Program-made: the position numbers and the translations under genes
Notes under the pieces: generated by a model
The model's database searches: none
Seen by the model: only the letters and a program-made list of their open reading frames with translations
What the model was told of the DNA's origin: nothing
Assembly: GCA_937997485.1 (NCBI GenBank)
Contig: CALKTH010000012.1
Coordinates: 1 to 64,000 of the forward strand
Origin: an uncultured Acidimicrobiales bacterium
GTDB taxonomy: Bacteria > Actinomycetota > Acidimicrobiia > Acidimicrobiales > SZUA-35
Reading direction: 5' to 3'
Length of the DNA stretch: 64,000 nucleotides
Shown here: positions 25,582 to 34,258 of the stretch, piece by piece
Numbering within the stretch: position 1 is the first letter of the stretch
Layout: each line of letters opens with the position of its first letter

Positions 25582-26156
25582 TGGCAAAAGGAAAGTGGGC
25601 GCAAGGCATCGAGCCGCGGCATTTCCAGTGGGTCATCGGTGAGCAACTTGCGATCTGTGAGCGACCGGGCGGCTACGGAGCGAACCATCGCAAGGTCCGC
25701 CGCCAAGAAGAGATCATCTGGATCCGCGAACGAAAGTTTGACTACGTCATCTCGCTCATCGCCTCGGATCACAATCTCCACAGCTACGACGAGCTCGGTG
25801 TCCGCTGGAAGCATTGGCCGTTCACGCCGGCCGTTGACCCGGAGATCTCGCTCGGCCAGATGTATCCCGAGCTTCGGAACCTGCTGGCGTCCAAGTCCAA
25901 GCTGCTCATGCACGTTGAGGAAGTCTCGGATCGCCTTGCTGGCGTCCTTGCCGGCTACCTGCGGTGGTCGGGCATGGTGCCCGAATCACACAAGGCCATC
26001 ATCGTGATGGAACAAATTCTGGGCCGTCAGATGGGGCCCGAGGGCCGCACCCTCGTCACCGCTGCTGAGCGCGCCCTGCTTCGCCAGTCGTCCGCACCAA
26101 GCGACACCTCGGATGATGAGGCTGGAAGTGGCGAGGACGAGGACAGCGAACACTGA
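25581..26156 (+). CDS. Dual-specificity phosphatase-like protein lacking the catalytic cysteine
   Basis: This 191-residue protein resembles small dual-specificity or tyrosine phosphatases: FDYVISLI, GVRWKHWPF, then LLMHVEEVSDRLAGVLAGYLRWSGM (about residues 108-132), which aligns with the P-loop VLVHCxxGxxRSxxxxxAYL. In HCx5R terms H111 and R118 are kept but the cysteine is V112, so phosphatase activity by the usual mechanism is unlikely. The C-terminus is acidic (DTSDDEAGSGEDEDSE). One-base overlaps with folP and folB place it inside the folate operon. A substrate-binding or regulatory role is inferred; homology should be tested. Confidence 0.65.
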   Translation: MAKGKWAQGIEPRHFQWVIGEQLAICERPGGYGANHRKVRRQEEIIWIRERKFDYVISLIASDHNLHSYDELGVRWKHWPFTPAVDPEISLGQMYPELRNLLASKSKLLMHVEEVSDRLAGVLAGYLRWSGMVPESHKAIIVMEQILGRQMGPEGRTLVTAAERALLRQSSAPSDTSDDEAGSGEDEDSEH

Positions 26157-26542
26157 TGTCGTCTCGATTGGTTGACCAGATCGCCGACCGCATCGAGGTT
26201 CGTGGCATTGAAGTCTTGGTGTTCTGCGGCGTCCTCGATGAGGAGCAGGCCCGCCGGCAGCCGTTCCTCTTCGATCTCGACATCTACCTTGATCTTTCTG
26301 CTGCTGGCGCCTCCGATGATCTGACCAAGACGGTCAACTACGGAGCCATCGTTGATGACATGCTGGAGATGCTCAGCAACGGGCGTTTCGAGCTGCTCGA
26401 GGCGATGTCAGCCAAAGTGGCCGAGCTGGTCTTGGCTGATCCGAACGCTGAGGCGGTGACCGTGACGGCCCGCAAGCTGCGGCCACCGGTGGCCGCACAC
26501 CTGGCGTCCACGGGCGTCCGCATTCATCGCACGAGGGCCTGA
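26156..26542 (+). CDS. folB: Dihydroneopterin aldolase
   Basis: This 128-residue tunnelling-fold enzyme splits dihydroneopterin to hydroxymethyl-dihydropterin and glycolaldehyde. Visible features are IEVRGIEVLVFCGVLDEEQARRQPFLFDLD (residues about 12-41), TVNYGAIVDDM and ARKLRPP. A Tyr/Lys catalytic pair fits NYG and ARK. It overlaps the preceding gene by one base. Confidence 0.93.
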   Translation: MSSRLVDQIADRIEVRGIEVLVFCGVLDEEQARRQPFLFDLDIYLDLSAAGASDDLTKTVNYGAIVDDMLEMLSNGRFELLEAMSAKVAELVLADPNAEAVTVTARKLRPPVAAHLASTGVRIHRTRA

Positions 26543-26630
26543 GTTTGGTGACAGCCGGCTCGTTCTGTGCGCGAAAATCGCGCCCTGCGCACTCTGAACG
26601 CGCGCAGCTCGTTGAGACCGGGACGGTCCG

Positions 26631-27143
26631 GTGGTGACAGCCGGGTCCGTTGAGGGCATCACTGGAGCCCCTGGAACCGAGCGTCCGCCCGTTCGAGCGT
26701 TTCTCGGCATGGGTACGAACCTTGGCGACCGCCGTCGCTACCTGCTGGATGCCGTGGCAGCCATTCCCGAGGTCCGGGCTGTTTCTCCCGTCTATGAGAC
26801 CGACCCTGTCGGTGGCCCAGAGCAGGATGCTTACCTGAACATCGTCGTGGAGCTCTGGACCCGTCGCACGCCCCGACAACTCCTGGAGCTCTGCCATGAG
26901 CTGGAACAGGCCGCGCAGCGAGTCCGAGAGGTTCGATGGGGCCCCCGCACGCTCGACGTCGATGTTGTTTGGATCGATGGTGTGGTGCTGGAGGATCTTG
27001 AGCTCACGATCCCGCACCCACGAGCCCATCAGCGGAACTTCGTGATGCGGCCGCTCTTCGATCTCGACCCAATCATCGATCTGCCCGGCTGGGATCCCGA
27101 GGCCGCCTTCGGCGACGTTGAGAACCTCGGCCCACTGGCCTGA
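26631..27143 (+). CDS. folK: 2-amino-4-hydroxy-6-hydroxymethyldihydropteridine diphosphokinase
   Basis: This 170-residue enzyme transfers pyrophosphate from ATP to hydroxymethyl-dihydropterin, feeding FolP. The signature FLGMGTNLGDRRRYL is at residues about 24-38, VYETDPVGG follows, and GPRTLDVDVVW (about 105-115) holds the metal-binding Asp pair. GTG 26631 or 26634 are the only credible starts; they give a 22-residue N-terminal extension before the fold. The 88-bp gap to folB contains a duplicated copy of the start region. Confidence 0.92.
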   Translation: MVTAGSVEGITGAPGTERPPVRAFLGMGTNLGDRRRYLLDAVAAIPEVRAVSPVYETDPVGGPEQDAYLNIVVELWTRRTPRQLLELCHELEQAAQRVREVRWGPRTLDVDVVWIDGVVLEDLELTIPHPRAHQRNFVMRPLFDLDPIIDLPGWDPEAAFGDVENLGPLA

Positions 27144-27165
27144 CCCCCGCTCCCGCAGGCCAGCC

Positions 27166-27213
27166 TTGATTTCTTGCGGTTGATTTCTTGCGGATGAACG
27201 CTCGGAAATCAAC
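27166..27213. promoter_or_regulatory. Tandem and inverted repeat upstream of the LysE-type exporter
   Basis: TTGATTTCTTGCGG occurs twice in tandem (27166-27179 and 27180-27193). GTTGATTTC at 27179-27187 is repeated in inverted form as GAAATCAAC at 27205-27213 (9-bp arms, 17-base spacer), 36 bp before the start codon. This is a plausible operator for a regulator encoded elsewhere. Confidence 0.5.
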
Positions 27214-27248
27214 GAGAGCGCCCGCCACCGTGCGGGTACGGTCCGGTG

Positions 27249-27890
27249 ATGCCGCTCAACACGTTGCTTGCCTTCTCGGCTGCCACCCTGCTGCTGCTCG
27301 TGATTCCCGGCCCGGCCGTCATGTACATCGTCACGAGAAGCGCGGCGCAGGGGCGACGAGCCGGTTTGGTCTCGGTGGCCGGCATTCACCTCGGCACGAT
27401 GGTGCACATCCTTGCCGCCATGGTCGGCCTGTCCGCCGTGCTGGCAGCCTCGGCCACGGCCTTCACCGTGGTGAAGATGGTCGGTGCCGCCTATCTCGTT
27501 TGGTTGGGTATCCAATCGATCCGGGCCTATCGACTTGGAAGCGCAGAGGCCACGAAGCCCGTGGTCGAGGATCGGCCATTGCGGCGAGTCTTCGTCGATG
27601 GGGTGGTCCTCAACGTGCTCAACCCCAAGACCGCCATCTTCTTCCTGTCGTTCGTGCCTCAGTTCGTCGACCCGAACACGCTGCACCCGGTGCGCGATGT
27701 GGCCACCCTCGGCGCCGTGTTCATCCTGCTGGGGCTGGTCTCCGATGGAGCCTTTGCCTTGGCTGGGGGCTGGGTTGGGGCGCGACTGCGCCAGTCGCCT
27801 CGCTGGCAGCGTCGCAAGGACCTGTTCGCTGGTGGCACGTATCTGGGGCTCGGTGCCGTGACGGCGCTGACCGGTAACCGTTCCGCCTGA
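27249..27890 (+). CDS. LysE/RhtB-family amino-acid exporter
   Basis: This 213-residue membrane protein has six hydrophobic segments and the family signature IPGPAVMYIVTRSAAQGRRAGL near residue 18. The sequence LNVLNPKTAIFFLSFVPQFV (about 118-137) is the conserved central motif. LysE-type proteins export amino acids or derivatives; the substrate cannot be read from the sequence. ATG 27249 is preferred over the overlapping GTG 27246. It converges with the arginase-family gene. Confidence 0.9.
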   Translation: MPLNTLLAFSAATLLLLVIPGPAVMYIVTRSAAQGRRAGLVSVAGIHLGTMVHILAAMVGLSAVLAASATAFTVVKMVGAAYLVWLGIQSIRAYRLGSAEATKPVVEDRPLRRVFVDGVVLNVLNPKTAIFFLSFVPQFVDPNTLHPVRDVATLGAVFILLGLVSDGAFALAGGWVGARLRQSPRWQRRKDLFAGGTYLGLGAVTALTGNRSA

Positions 27891-27901
27891 CCCGGCGGTC
27901 G

Positions 27902-28924
27902 TCAGCTCGAAGCTGAATCAGCGGGCGCGAGCGCGCCGGAGGCGTGGTTGTCGGCGATGAGCGAGAGGATCTCGAACATCACTGCCATCGCCCGGTAGCT
28001 GGTGATCTGGTTGGGCGAGTCGACGGTTGGCATGAGGCAGACGACGTCACCGCCAATGATGTTCTGGCCTCGCACCGATCGGATCAGGTCGATCACCTGG
28101 TTCATGCCGAAGCCTTCGATGCCGCCCTCGATGTTGGCCACACCGGGAGCCACGGTCGGGTCAAGACAGTCGAGATCGAAGGTGATGTAGATCGGGCGCC
28201 CTGCCACTCGCTCCAGGATCATCTCCTTCACTCGTTCGGCTCCGAGCTCGTCGTAGTCCGTCTTGCGCACGACCTCGTAGCCGAGGTCGTAGGAGGGATC
28301 GAGCCACTCGAGGCTGCGGGTGTTCCCTCGGATGCCGAGCTGAATGCTGTGCTCCGGATCCACATGCCCCTCGGTCACCAGGTAGCTGGCCCAGTGGGCG
28401 GCGGACTTCACGGCTCCCATGAAGTGCGGGACGTTGTGGAATGCATCAGTGTGCGCATCGAAGTGGATGAGCGAGGCCTTCTGCCCACCGGTGAGCTTTG
28501 CCCCCTCGCCTGCAATGCCTTGGAGCACGCCGCCGGTGACGGAGTGATCACCGCCGATAGAGACCGGACGGCAGCCCGCGGCGTCGAGCGCCTGGTAGTA
28601 CTCGGTGATCATCTCGATCGAGCGCTCGTTGTTGTTGCCCTCGCTGAGCGGGACATCGCCGAGATCCCGAATACGGCACGCGTTCCACGGGTCAATGCCG
28701 AAATCGTTGTGGACACGCCGTCCGATGGCCGAGACGTTGCGAACGGCTCGGGGCCCGAGATGCTGGTCCCGCTGCGTGGTGCCGTTGCCAGTCGAGTGCG
28801 GAATTCCCACGAGGCCGATGTCAGCCTGCGTCGGATCCTCGTCGTGCGGCGCCCGGAAGAGCGTGGGAATGCCGTACCAGTAGATCCCGTCCATCAGCAG
28901 CTTCTGATCTCGTGACTCCGTCAT
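27902..28924 (-). CDS. Arginase/agmatinase-family ureohydrolase
   Basis: This 340-residue binuclear-metal hydrolase has SIGGDHSVTGG, IHFDAHTDAF and ITFDLDCLDPTVAPG, which together hold the manganese (or nickel) ligands of the family. The loop after the last motif (GVANIEGGIEGFG) differs from the GTGTPE form of typical agmatinases, so the guanidino substrate (agmatine, guanidinobutyrate, guanidine or another) is open. It converges with the LysE-type exporter and diverges from nadC. Confidence 0.85.
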   Translation of the reverse strand: MTESRDQKLLMDGIYWYGIPTLFRAPHDEDPTQADIGLVGIPHSTGNGTTQRDQHLGPRAVRNVSAIGRRVHNDFGIDPWNACRIRDLGDVPLSEGNNNERSIEMITEYYQALDAAGCRPVSIGGDHSVTGGVLQGIAGEGAKLTGGQKASLIHFDAHTDAFHNVPHFMGAVKSAAHWASYLVTEGHVDPEHSIQLGIRGNTRSLEWLDPSYDLGYEVVRKTDYDELGAERVKEMILERVAGRPIYITFDLDCLDPTVAPGVANIEGGIEGFGMNQVIDLIRSVRGQNIIGGDVVCLMPTVDSPNQITSYRAMAVMFEILSLIADNHASGALAPADSASS

Positions 28925-29039
28925 GCCGACAGATTGGTACAGCGCCGGCCCGGCTTCGTTGATACATCCGCAACGGACCTCGTTGATCGACGCCCGGAGA
29001 GACGCCGTGTCCCGCTGCCAGGACTAGCCTGACCACCGC

Positions 29040-29912
29040 ATGCGGCATGACCTCGACCCCCCACTGGCCGACATCCGCTTCCTCGTGGAGCGAGCCTTGG
29101 CTGAAGACCTCACACCCTTTGGCGACCTCACGTCATCGCTCCTCGATCCGACGCTGCAGGCGACGGCTGAATTCGGGGCTCGCGAGGCTGGCGTGATCGC
29201 GGGAACGAAGTGTGTGGAAGAGACCTTCCGAGCCGTTGACGAGGGGCTCACCGTGGAGTGGGCTCTGCGCGATGGTGACCGAGTCGAGCCCGGGCAGACG
29301 ATTGGCGTGGCGTCAGGGCCGTTCGCCCGGATGCTGACTGCGGAGCGCACGGCACTGAACTTCATGAGTCATCTCTCGGGTGTGGCCACCAATGCGGCCA
29401 AGTGGGTCGATCTCGCCGCCGGCCGAGTGACCGTCTGGGACACGCGGAAGACCACCCCTGGCTACCGCTCGCTCCAGAAGGCAGCTGTGCGAGCCGGTGG
29501 CGCCGCCAACCATCGCGGCAATCTCTCGGACTGGCTGATGCTGAAGGACAATCACCTGATCGGTTTGAGCATCACCGAGGCGGTCCATCGAGCCAAGCAA
29601 CTCTGGCCCGGTCGCACGATCCACGTGGAAGCGGATCGGGAAGATCAGATGTTCGAAGCTCTCGCTGCTGGCGCCGACATCATCTTGCTCGACAACTTCA
29701 GCCCAGCCGAACTCAAGGTCATCGTGCCGAAGGCGCACGCCTGGGCTGAGGAGAACCAGCAAAAGGCGGCGCTGTTGGAAGCGTCAGGTGGTATCACTCT
29801 CGACACACTCGACGGCTACGCCGACACCGGCGTTGATCTTGTGTCGTCCGGGTCGATCACCAACTCGGCTCGAGTTCTCGACATCGGGCTCGATGTCGTG
29901 CCGATCACCTGA
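29040..29912 (+). CDS. nadC: Nicotinate-nucleotide pyrophosphorylase (carboxylating)
   Basis: This 290-residue enzyme makes nicotinate mononucleotide from quinolinate and PRPP in de novo NAD synthesis. Characteristic segments are EDLTPFGDLTSSLL (about 22-35), AERTALNFMSHLSGVAT, TRKTTPGYRSLQKAAVRAGGAANHR and LKDNHLIG. nadA and nadB are not adjacent in this window. It is followed by lysS 53 bp downstream on the same strand. Confidence 0.95.
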   Translation: MRHDLDPPLADIRFLVERALAEDLTPFGDLTSSLLDPTLQATAEFGAREAGVIAGTKCVEETFRAVDEGLTVEWALRDGDRVEPGQTIGVASGPFARMLTAERTALNFMSHLSGVATNAAKWVDLAAGRVTVWDTRKTTPGYRSLQKAAVRAGGAANHRGNLSDWLMLKDNHLIGLSITEAVHRAKQLWPGRTIHVEADREDQMFEALAAGADIILLDNFSPAELKVIVPKAHAWAEENQQKAALLEASGGITLDTLDGYADTGVDLVSSGSITNSARVLDIGLDVVPIT

Positions 29913-29965
29913 GCCATCCCTGCCCCCACTTCCGTCCGCCTACGCATCTCTTTCTCTGAGGACCC

Positions 29966-31375
29966 ATGTCTCGCACCATCCCGTACCGCTTCGAGCCGAA
30001 TGCCACGGCCGCCGCCCTCCACGCCGAGCACGGCGAGATCGAGGACGGCACCGAAACTGGTGTCCAGGTCACGATCGCCGGCCGCCTCATGCTTCGTCGG
30101 GTGCAGGGCAAGCTGGCGTTCGGCACGCTGCAGGATTCCACGGCACGGATTCAGCTCTTCGCCCCGGGCAAGGTCACCCCCGACTTTGCCGACTTCTGTG
30201 ATCTGAACATCGGCGACTGGATCGGTGTGACCGGTGAGGTCATGAAGACCCGCAAGGGCGAGTTGAGCGTCAAGGTCGAGGGATGGTCGCTGCTGGCGGC
30301 TGCCGCACGTCCGTTCCCCGACAAGTTCCACGGAATCACCGATCAAGACACTCGATACCGCCAGCGCTACGTCGATCTCTGGGTCACACCCGAGAGCCGC
30401 GAGGTTTTCGTGCTCCGGTCCAAGGCCATCAGCCTGACCCGTCGTTGGCTCGAAGATCGAGGATTCCTCGAGGTCGAGACTCCCATGTTCCACCCGATTC
30501 CCGGTGGTGCTCTGGCTCGCCCGTTCACGACACATCACAACGCGCTCGACCAGGAACTGTTCCTTCGCATCGCTCCTGAGCTCTATCTGAAGCGCTTGAC
30601 CGCAGGTGGGTTCGAGCGGGTCTTCGAGATTGGGCGTGTGTTTCGCAACGAGGGCATGAGCACTCGTCACAATCCCGAGTTCACCATGCTCGAGCTGTAC
30701 CAGGCGTATGCCGACTACGCAGACATCATGGTGCTCGTCGAGGAGCTCGTGGAGCACTTGGCGCTCGAGCTGGTGGGCACAACCGAGCTTCCGTACGGCG
30801 ACAAGACCATCAACGTCGCCGCCCCGTGGCGTCGCGCTTCCATGATCGAACTCATCGAGGAGACCACCGGCCAGGTCGTCCGTCTCGACATGCCGATCGA
30901 CGATCTGCGGGCGATCGCCCGGGAGTTCCACGTCGAGGTCAAGGACTCGTACGGGCCAGGCAAGCTCATCCTCGAGATCTACGAAAAGACCACTGAGTCG
31001 GTGCTCTGGGATCCGGTGTTCGTGACGGACTACCCGAAGGAAGTTTCGCCGCTGTCTCGTGATCATCGTGAGCTCGAGGGCTTCACGGAACGGTTCGAGG
31101 GCATCATCGCTGGGCGTGAGTTGTGCAACGCCTTCAGCGAGCTGATCGACCCGGTGGAACAGCGAGCTCGGTTTGAAGACCAGGCCCAGCAGAAGGCGGA
31201 TGGCGACGATGAGGCGATGGTCGTCGACGAGGACTACCTCCGAGCCATGGAGTACGGACTTCCGCCAACGGGTGGGCTGGGCATTGGTATCGACCGGCTC
31301 GTGATGCTCCTCGCCAACGTGCACACGATCCGCGACGTGGTCCTGTTCCCAACGCTTCGCCCCGAAGCCACCTGA
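29966..31375 (+). CDS. lysS: Lysyl-tRNA synthetase (class II)
   Basis: This 469-residue class II synthetase has an OB-fold anticodon-binding domain (about residues 30-130) and the catalytic motifs: motif 1 around VEVETPMFHPIPGGA, motif 2 FRNEGMSTRHNPEFTMLE and motif 3 GLGIGIDRLVMLL. A hairpin repeat begins 11 bp after the stop. In M. tuberculosis lysS (Rv3598c) also lies in the same chromosomal block as clpC1. Confidence 0.96.
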   Translation: MSRTIPYRFEPNATAAALHAEHGEIEDGTETGVQVTIAGRLMLRRVQGKLAFGTLQDSTARIQLFAPGKVTPDFADFCDLNIGDWIGVTGEVMKTRKGELSVKVEGWSLLAAAARPFPDKFHGITDQDTRYRQRYVDLWVTPESREVFVLRSKAISLTRRWLEDRGFLEVETPMFHPIPGGALARPFTTHHNALDQELFLRIAPELYLKRLTAGGFERVFEIGRVFRNEGMSTRHNPEFTMLELYQAYADYADIMVLVEELVEHLALELVGTTELPYGDKTINVAAPWRRASMIELIEETTGQVVRLDMPIDDLRAIAREFHVEVKDSYGPGKLILEIYEKTTESVLWDPVFVTDYPKEVSPLSRDHRELEGFTERFEGIIAGRELCNAFSELIDPVEQRARFEDQAQQKADGDDEAMVVDEDYLRAMEYGLPPTGGLGIGIDRLVMLLANVHTIRDVVLFPTLRPEAT

Positions 31376-31385
31376 TCACGCTCCA

Positions 31386-31447
31386 CCGGCAACATTGGGT
31401 GCACGCCAACGTCAAAACCGTTGGGGTTCTGCACCCAATGCTGCCGG
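31386..31447. repeat. Hairpin repeat A, copy 2 (after lysS)
   Basis: An 18-bp stem with one A-C mismatch: CCGGCAACATTGGGTGCA at 31386-31403 and TGCACCCAATGCTGCCGG at 31430-31447, with a 26-base loop. It shares the arms with the copy after dapD and sits between the convergent lysS and haloperoxidase genes, where it could terminate both. Confidence 0.8.
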
Positions 31448-31464
31448 TCGAGTGCTGTGCGCCG

Positions 31465-33126
31465 CTAGGCCAGGGTCACACTGTCGACGCTCACCCGAAT
31501 GGGTGTGCCATCGAATCGGGTGAGGCGGTACTCACCCTGCTCGGCCACTTCTCGCAGATGATCTTGGAGGAAGCTGATCCCTGCTTCCTCGCCGACCGTG
31601 AGGCCGTCATCGCCATCGGCCCGCCAGTGCACACCGGCGATGTTGCGGCCCGTGGCGATATTGCTGGCCAGCTTGTCCAGCTCGCCGCCGAGCGTGAGGT
31701 CCTCGCCAGTCCACTGCCGAAGACGGTTGCCGTTGCGATTGGCGTGGACAGCCCGAGGAAGGACGAAGGACTCCTTGAAGAGTGCTTTCAACACGGTGAC
31801 GGCGGCGCCGGCGATTGTGGCGTGTCCAGCGGGGTAGGAGGGATGCGTCGGTGAACCCTCGGGGTACGCCTGCGGGAGCAGATGGGAACCGTGCGCGTCC
31901 ATGATGCGATCGAGAACGGGTGAGTCGAGCAGCTCGGTATCGAGGCCGTAGTCACGGGTTCCTGACATCTGATGCATCACGCGCCCGCCGAGTGCTTCGG
32001 GGCGAAGCTTGCGGTGAACGAGCCACTTGTGAAACCAAGCGGGTCGGAGACCGATCACCGCGGCATGCGCCACGAGATCGAGCTGCGCCGCCGGACCGAA
32101 GGTCAGGAACGCACCTTCCCGCAGTGCCGCCGAATACGGACTCTCATCGAGAGCATCCGGGCCAAAGCCAAGACAAATGAGCCCGGCATGGAGGTACGCC
32201 TGGAACGTGTAGTCGGAGTGCACGTATTCGGCGAGATCTCGGCCGTTGGCGATCCACGTGGCTCGTCGCTCGAAGGTCGGACTGTCCGTTGGACGCACGC
32301 CACGTTGAACGTCGAGCCACTCCGGCGTCGTGGTCATGAAGTCCTGCTTGGTCCGAGGTCGGCGCGCCCGTTGGCTGCGAGCATCCCGACCTTCCGGGAC
32401 ATCGAGCATCAGGAACTGAGAGACGTACGGCCCCGTCAGGTCACCGGCCGTAGGACCTCGGAAGAGTGTGGCTGGAGTGACAGCTCCGCTCTCTCTCGGG
32501 CCAGTGAAGTCCGAGAATGTGCTGAGATCGGTGGCCGCCTCGCCGATGACGGCATCGTCGGCCCAATCCTCGAAGGCGACGTCGCGGGTGAGCGCCATCC
32601 AGTAGACCTCCGCCGCCTCCGCCGCCTGTCGAGCACTGCCCAGAGCATGGACGGCGGGCATGTCGAGCGTGTGGCTGTCGGCTCCGAAGAGCGAGAAGCT
32701 GTGCGCCGCGCGTGGGTTCGCGAGTTTGGCCGTGCCGCCGGCCGGCAGGGCGTTGATGTCGGTGGCAGACCCGCTGTTCACAGCTGAGACAAACGCGGCG
32801 AACACCCCGGGGTCGACCTCGCCGTACTCGTTGTGTGGCAGCGTCTTCGTGAAGCTCCCTGCGCCGTCGGGAAATCTCGCTTCGTCTCCGTTGGTGGCCA
32901 AGATCGGAGCTGGCCGGCTGGCCTGGAACGCTGCGGCGTCGATGCGTCGCTGCTCCGCTTCGAGTGCCCGAGCACCGAGCCCCGCCGTCTGCGCACGGGT
33001 TGGAGGCGCCGCCGACGTCGCTTCGGCGACTGGTGCGTCCCCAAGCACGATCGCCCCTGCAGCGGCACCGAGTCCGCCGAGCACGCGACGACGCGAGACG
33101 GCAGAACCGTGCGTTCGATCCTTCAT
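31465..33126 (-). CDS. Tat-secreted vanadium-dependent haloperoxidase-like (PAP2 superfamily) protein
   Basis: This 553-residue protein carries a twin-arginine signal (SRRRVLGGLGAAAGAIVLG, about 11-29). The C-terminal PAP2/haloperoxidase core shows KWLVHRKLRPEALGG, SPTHPSYPAGHATIAGA and the final RNIAGVHWRAD, matching the vanadate-binding Lys/Arg, Pro-x-Gly-His and Arg...His sites of bacterial VHPOs. Such enzymes oxidise halides with peroxide, but many bacterial relatives are of unproven activity. ATG 33126 follows AAGGGGGG. It is monocistronic. Confidence 0.88.
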   Translation of the reverse strand: MKDRTHGSAVSRRRVLGGLGAAAGAIVLGDAPVAEATSAAPPTRAQTAGLGARALEAEQRRIDAAAFQASRPAPILATNGDEARFPDGAGSFTKTLPHNEYGEVDPGVFAAFVSAVNSGSATDINALPAGGTAKLANPRAAHSFSLFGADSHTLDMPAVHALGSARQAAEAAEVYWMALTRDVAFEDWADDAVIGEAATDLSTFSDFTGPRESGAVTPATLFRGPTAGDLTGPYVSQFLMLDVPEGRDARSQRARRPRTKQDFMTTTPEWLDVQRGVRPTDSPTFERRATWIANGRDLAEYVHSDYTFQAYLHAGLICLGFGPDALDESPYSAALREGAFLTFGPAAQLDLVAHAAVIGLRPAWFHKWLVHRKLRPEALGGRVMHQMSGTRDYGLDTELLDSPVLDRIMDAHGSHLLPQAYPEGSPTHPSYPAGHATIAGAAVTVLKALFKESFVLPRAVHANRNGNRLRQWTGEDLTLGGELDKLASNIATGRNIAGVHWRADGDDGLTVGEEAGISFLQDHLREVAEQGEYRLTRFDGTPIRVSVDSVTLA

Positions 33127-33256
33127 CTGAACCCCCCTTGTTCTGAGGGAAACGCTTCCCCTCGACATGGTTCTACGGGTTCAGCTGTCGTCCGATCTGT
33201 GAACGAACGCACATAACGAACGATCTTTTCAAACGGGGAACGAAAATGGGACGAGT

Positions 33257-34258
33257 TCAGCCCAACAGGCCCGAAATGATGAACTCGCCACGGCGGTTCA
33301 ACTGTCGCCCCTCGGGCGTCTCGTTCGTGGCGATCGGATCCGACTCACCTCGAGCATCGATGGTGAGCCGCCCGGCGTCGATGCCTCGGCCCACCCAGTA
33401 GTCCCGAATCGCGGTGCCGCGCTCCTGCGAGAGTGTCAGGTTGCGGGTGTCGCTGCCCTGGGCATCGGTGTGGGTCACGATCTCGATGGTGACAGTCTCG
33501 AAAGTGGTCATGAGGCTTGTCCCCAGTTCGAGGATCGGCACGAAGTCGTCGGCGATCTGGCTCGAGTTTGTAGCGAAGAGGACGGTGTCTTGCACCACCA
33601 CGGAGCCACCCACGCCCTCGCCAGGGGCTCGTTCGTCGATGACGTACTCGTTGATCACGTTCTCTTCGCCGAGGATCACGGCGGCACGTCGAGCGATCTC
33701 GTCGCCGAAGTCGGCATCGGGCACGGCGCCAGTGAGCGTCAGCACACCGGACTTGAGATAGGACACGCGGATTGGCACGTCGGCCGGAAGCTGAGCGGCG
33801 TCCTCTCCCGCCTGGTTTGCGTCTTCGCCGGCTGCCTCGTCGCCCGCTGCGCCTTCAGCGGCGTCGTTGTCGTCAGCCGCATCACCGGCATCCTCGTCGC
33901 CCTCAGCGGCTGCATCCGCGCCAGCGGCGGCGTCATCCTCTGCGGCGTCACCAGGCTCGGATTCATCAGCGTCCGGCGTCGGCGCTGCCGTTGTCGGGGC
34001 GGCGGTGGTGGATGGGGCCGCCGTGGTGGGAACAGCGGTGGTCGGAACAGCGGTGGTCGGAACAGCTGCGGTTTCGCTCGTTGCGTCGTCGTCGTTGTTC
34101 GAGAAGGTCTGACCAAGGAAGAATCCGGCACCGAGAATCAGGGCTACGCCGGCCACACCGGCGAGGGGCATCAGCCCTGCCTTCTTCTTCTTTTCCGGCT
34201 CGGGCTGTCCCCCAGGATCGGGAACGGAACGGCCAGCCCATGTGGGCGGTTGGTTCAT
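33257..34258 (-). CDS. BON/OmpA-domain envelope protein (ArfA/OmpATb-like)
   Basis: This 333-residue protein has a basic cytosolic start, one membrane helix (about 31-50), a Thr/Pro-rich repeat (PTTAVPTTAVPTTAAP), an acidic Ala/Asp/Glu-rich linker (about 100-160), a BON-like domain (VRVSYLKSGVLTLTGAVPDADFGDEIARRA-type region, about 165-220) and an OmpA C-terminal peptidoglycan-binding domain (about 230-333; THTDAQGSDTRNLTLSQERGTAIRDYWV). BON plus OmpA is the architecture of M. tuberculosis ArfA (Rv0899). The start overlaps the stop of the EssC-like gene by 4 bp. Confidence 0.88.
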   Translation of the reverse strand: MNQPPTWAGRSVPDPGGQPEPEKKKKAGLMPLAGVAGVALILGAGFFLGQTFSNNDDDATSETAAVPTTAVPTTAVPTTAAPSTTAAPTTAAPTPDADESEPGDAAEDDAAAGADAAAEGDEDAGDAADDNDAAEGAAGDEAAGEDANQAGEDAAQLPADVPIRVSYLKSGVLTLTGAVPDADFGDEIARRAAVILGEENVINEYVIDERAPGEGVGGSVVVQDTVLFATNSSQIADDFVPILELGTSLMTTFETVTIEIVTHTDAQGSDTRNLTLSQERGTAIRDYWVGRGIDAGRLTIDARGESDPIATNETPEGRQLNRRGEFIISGLLG

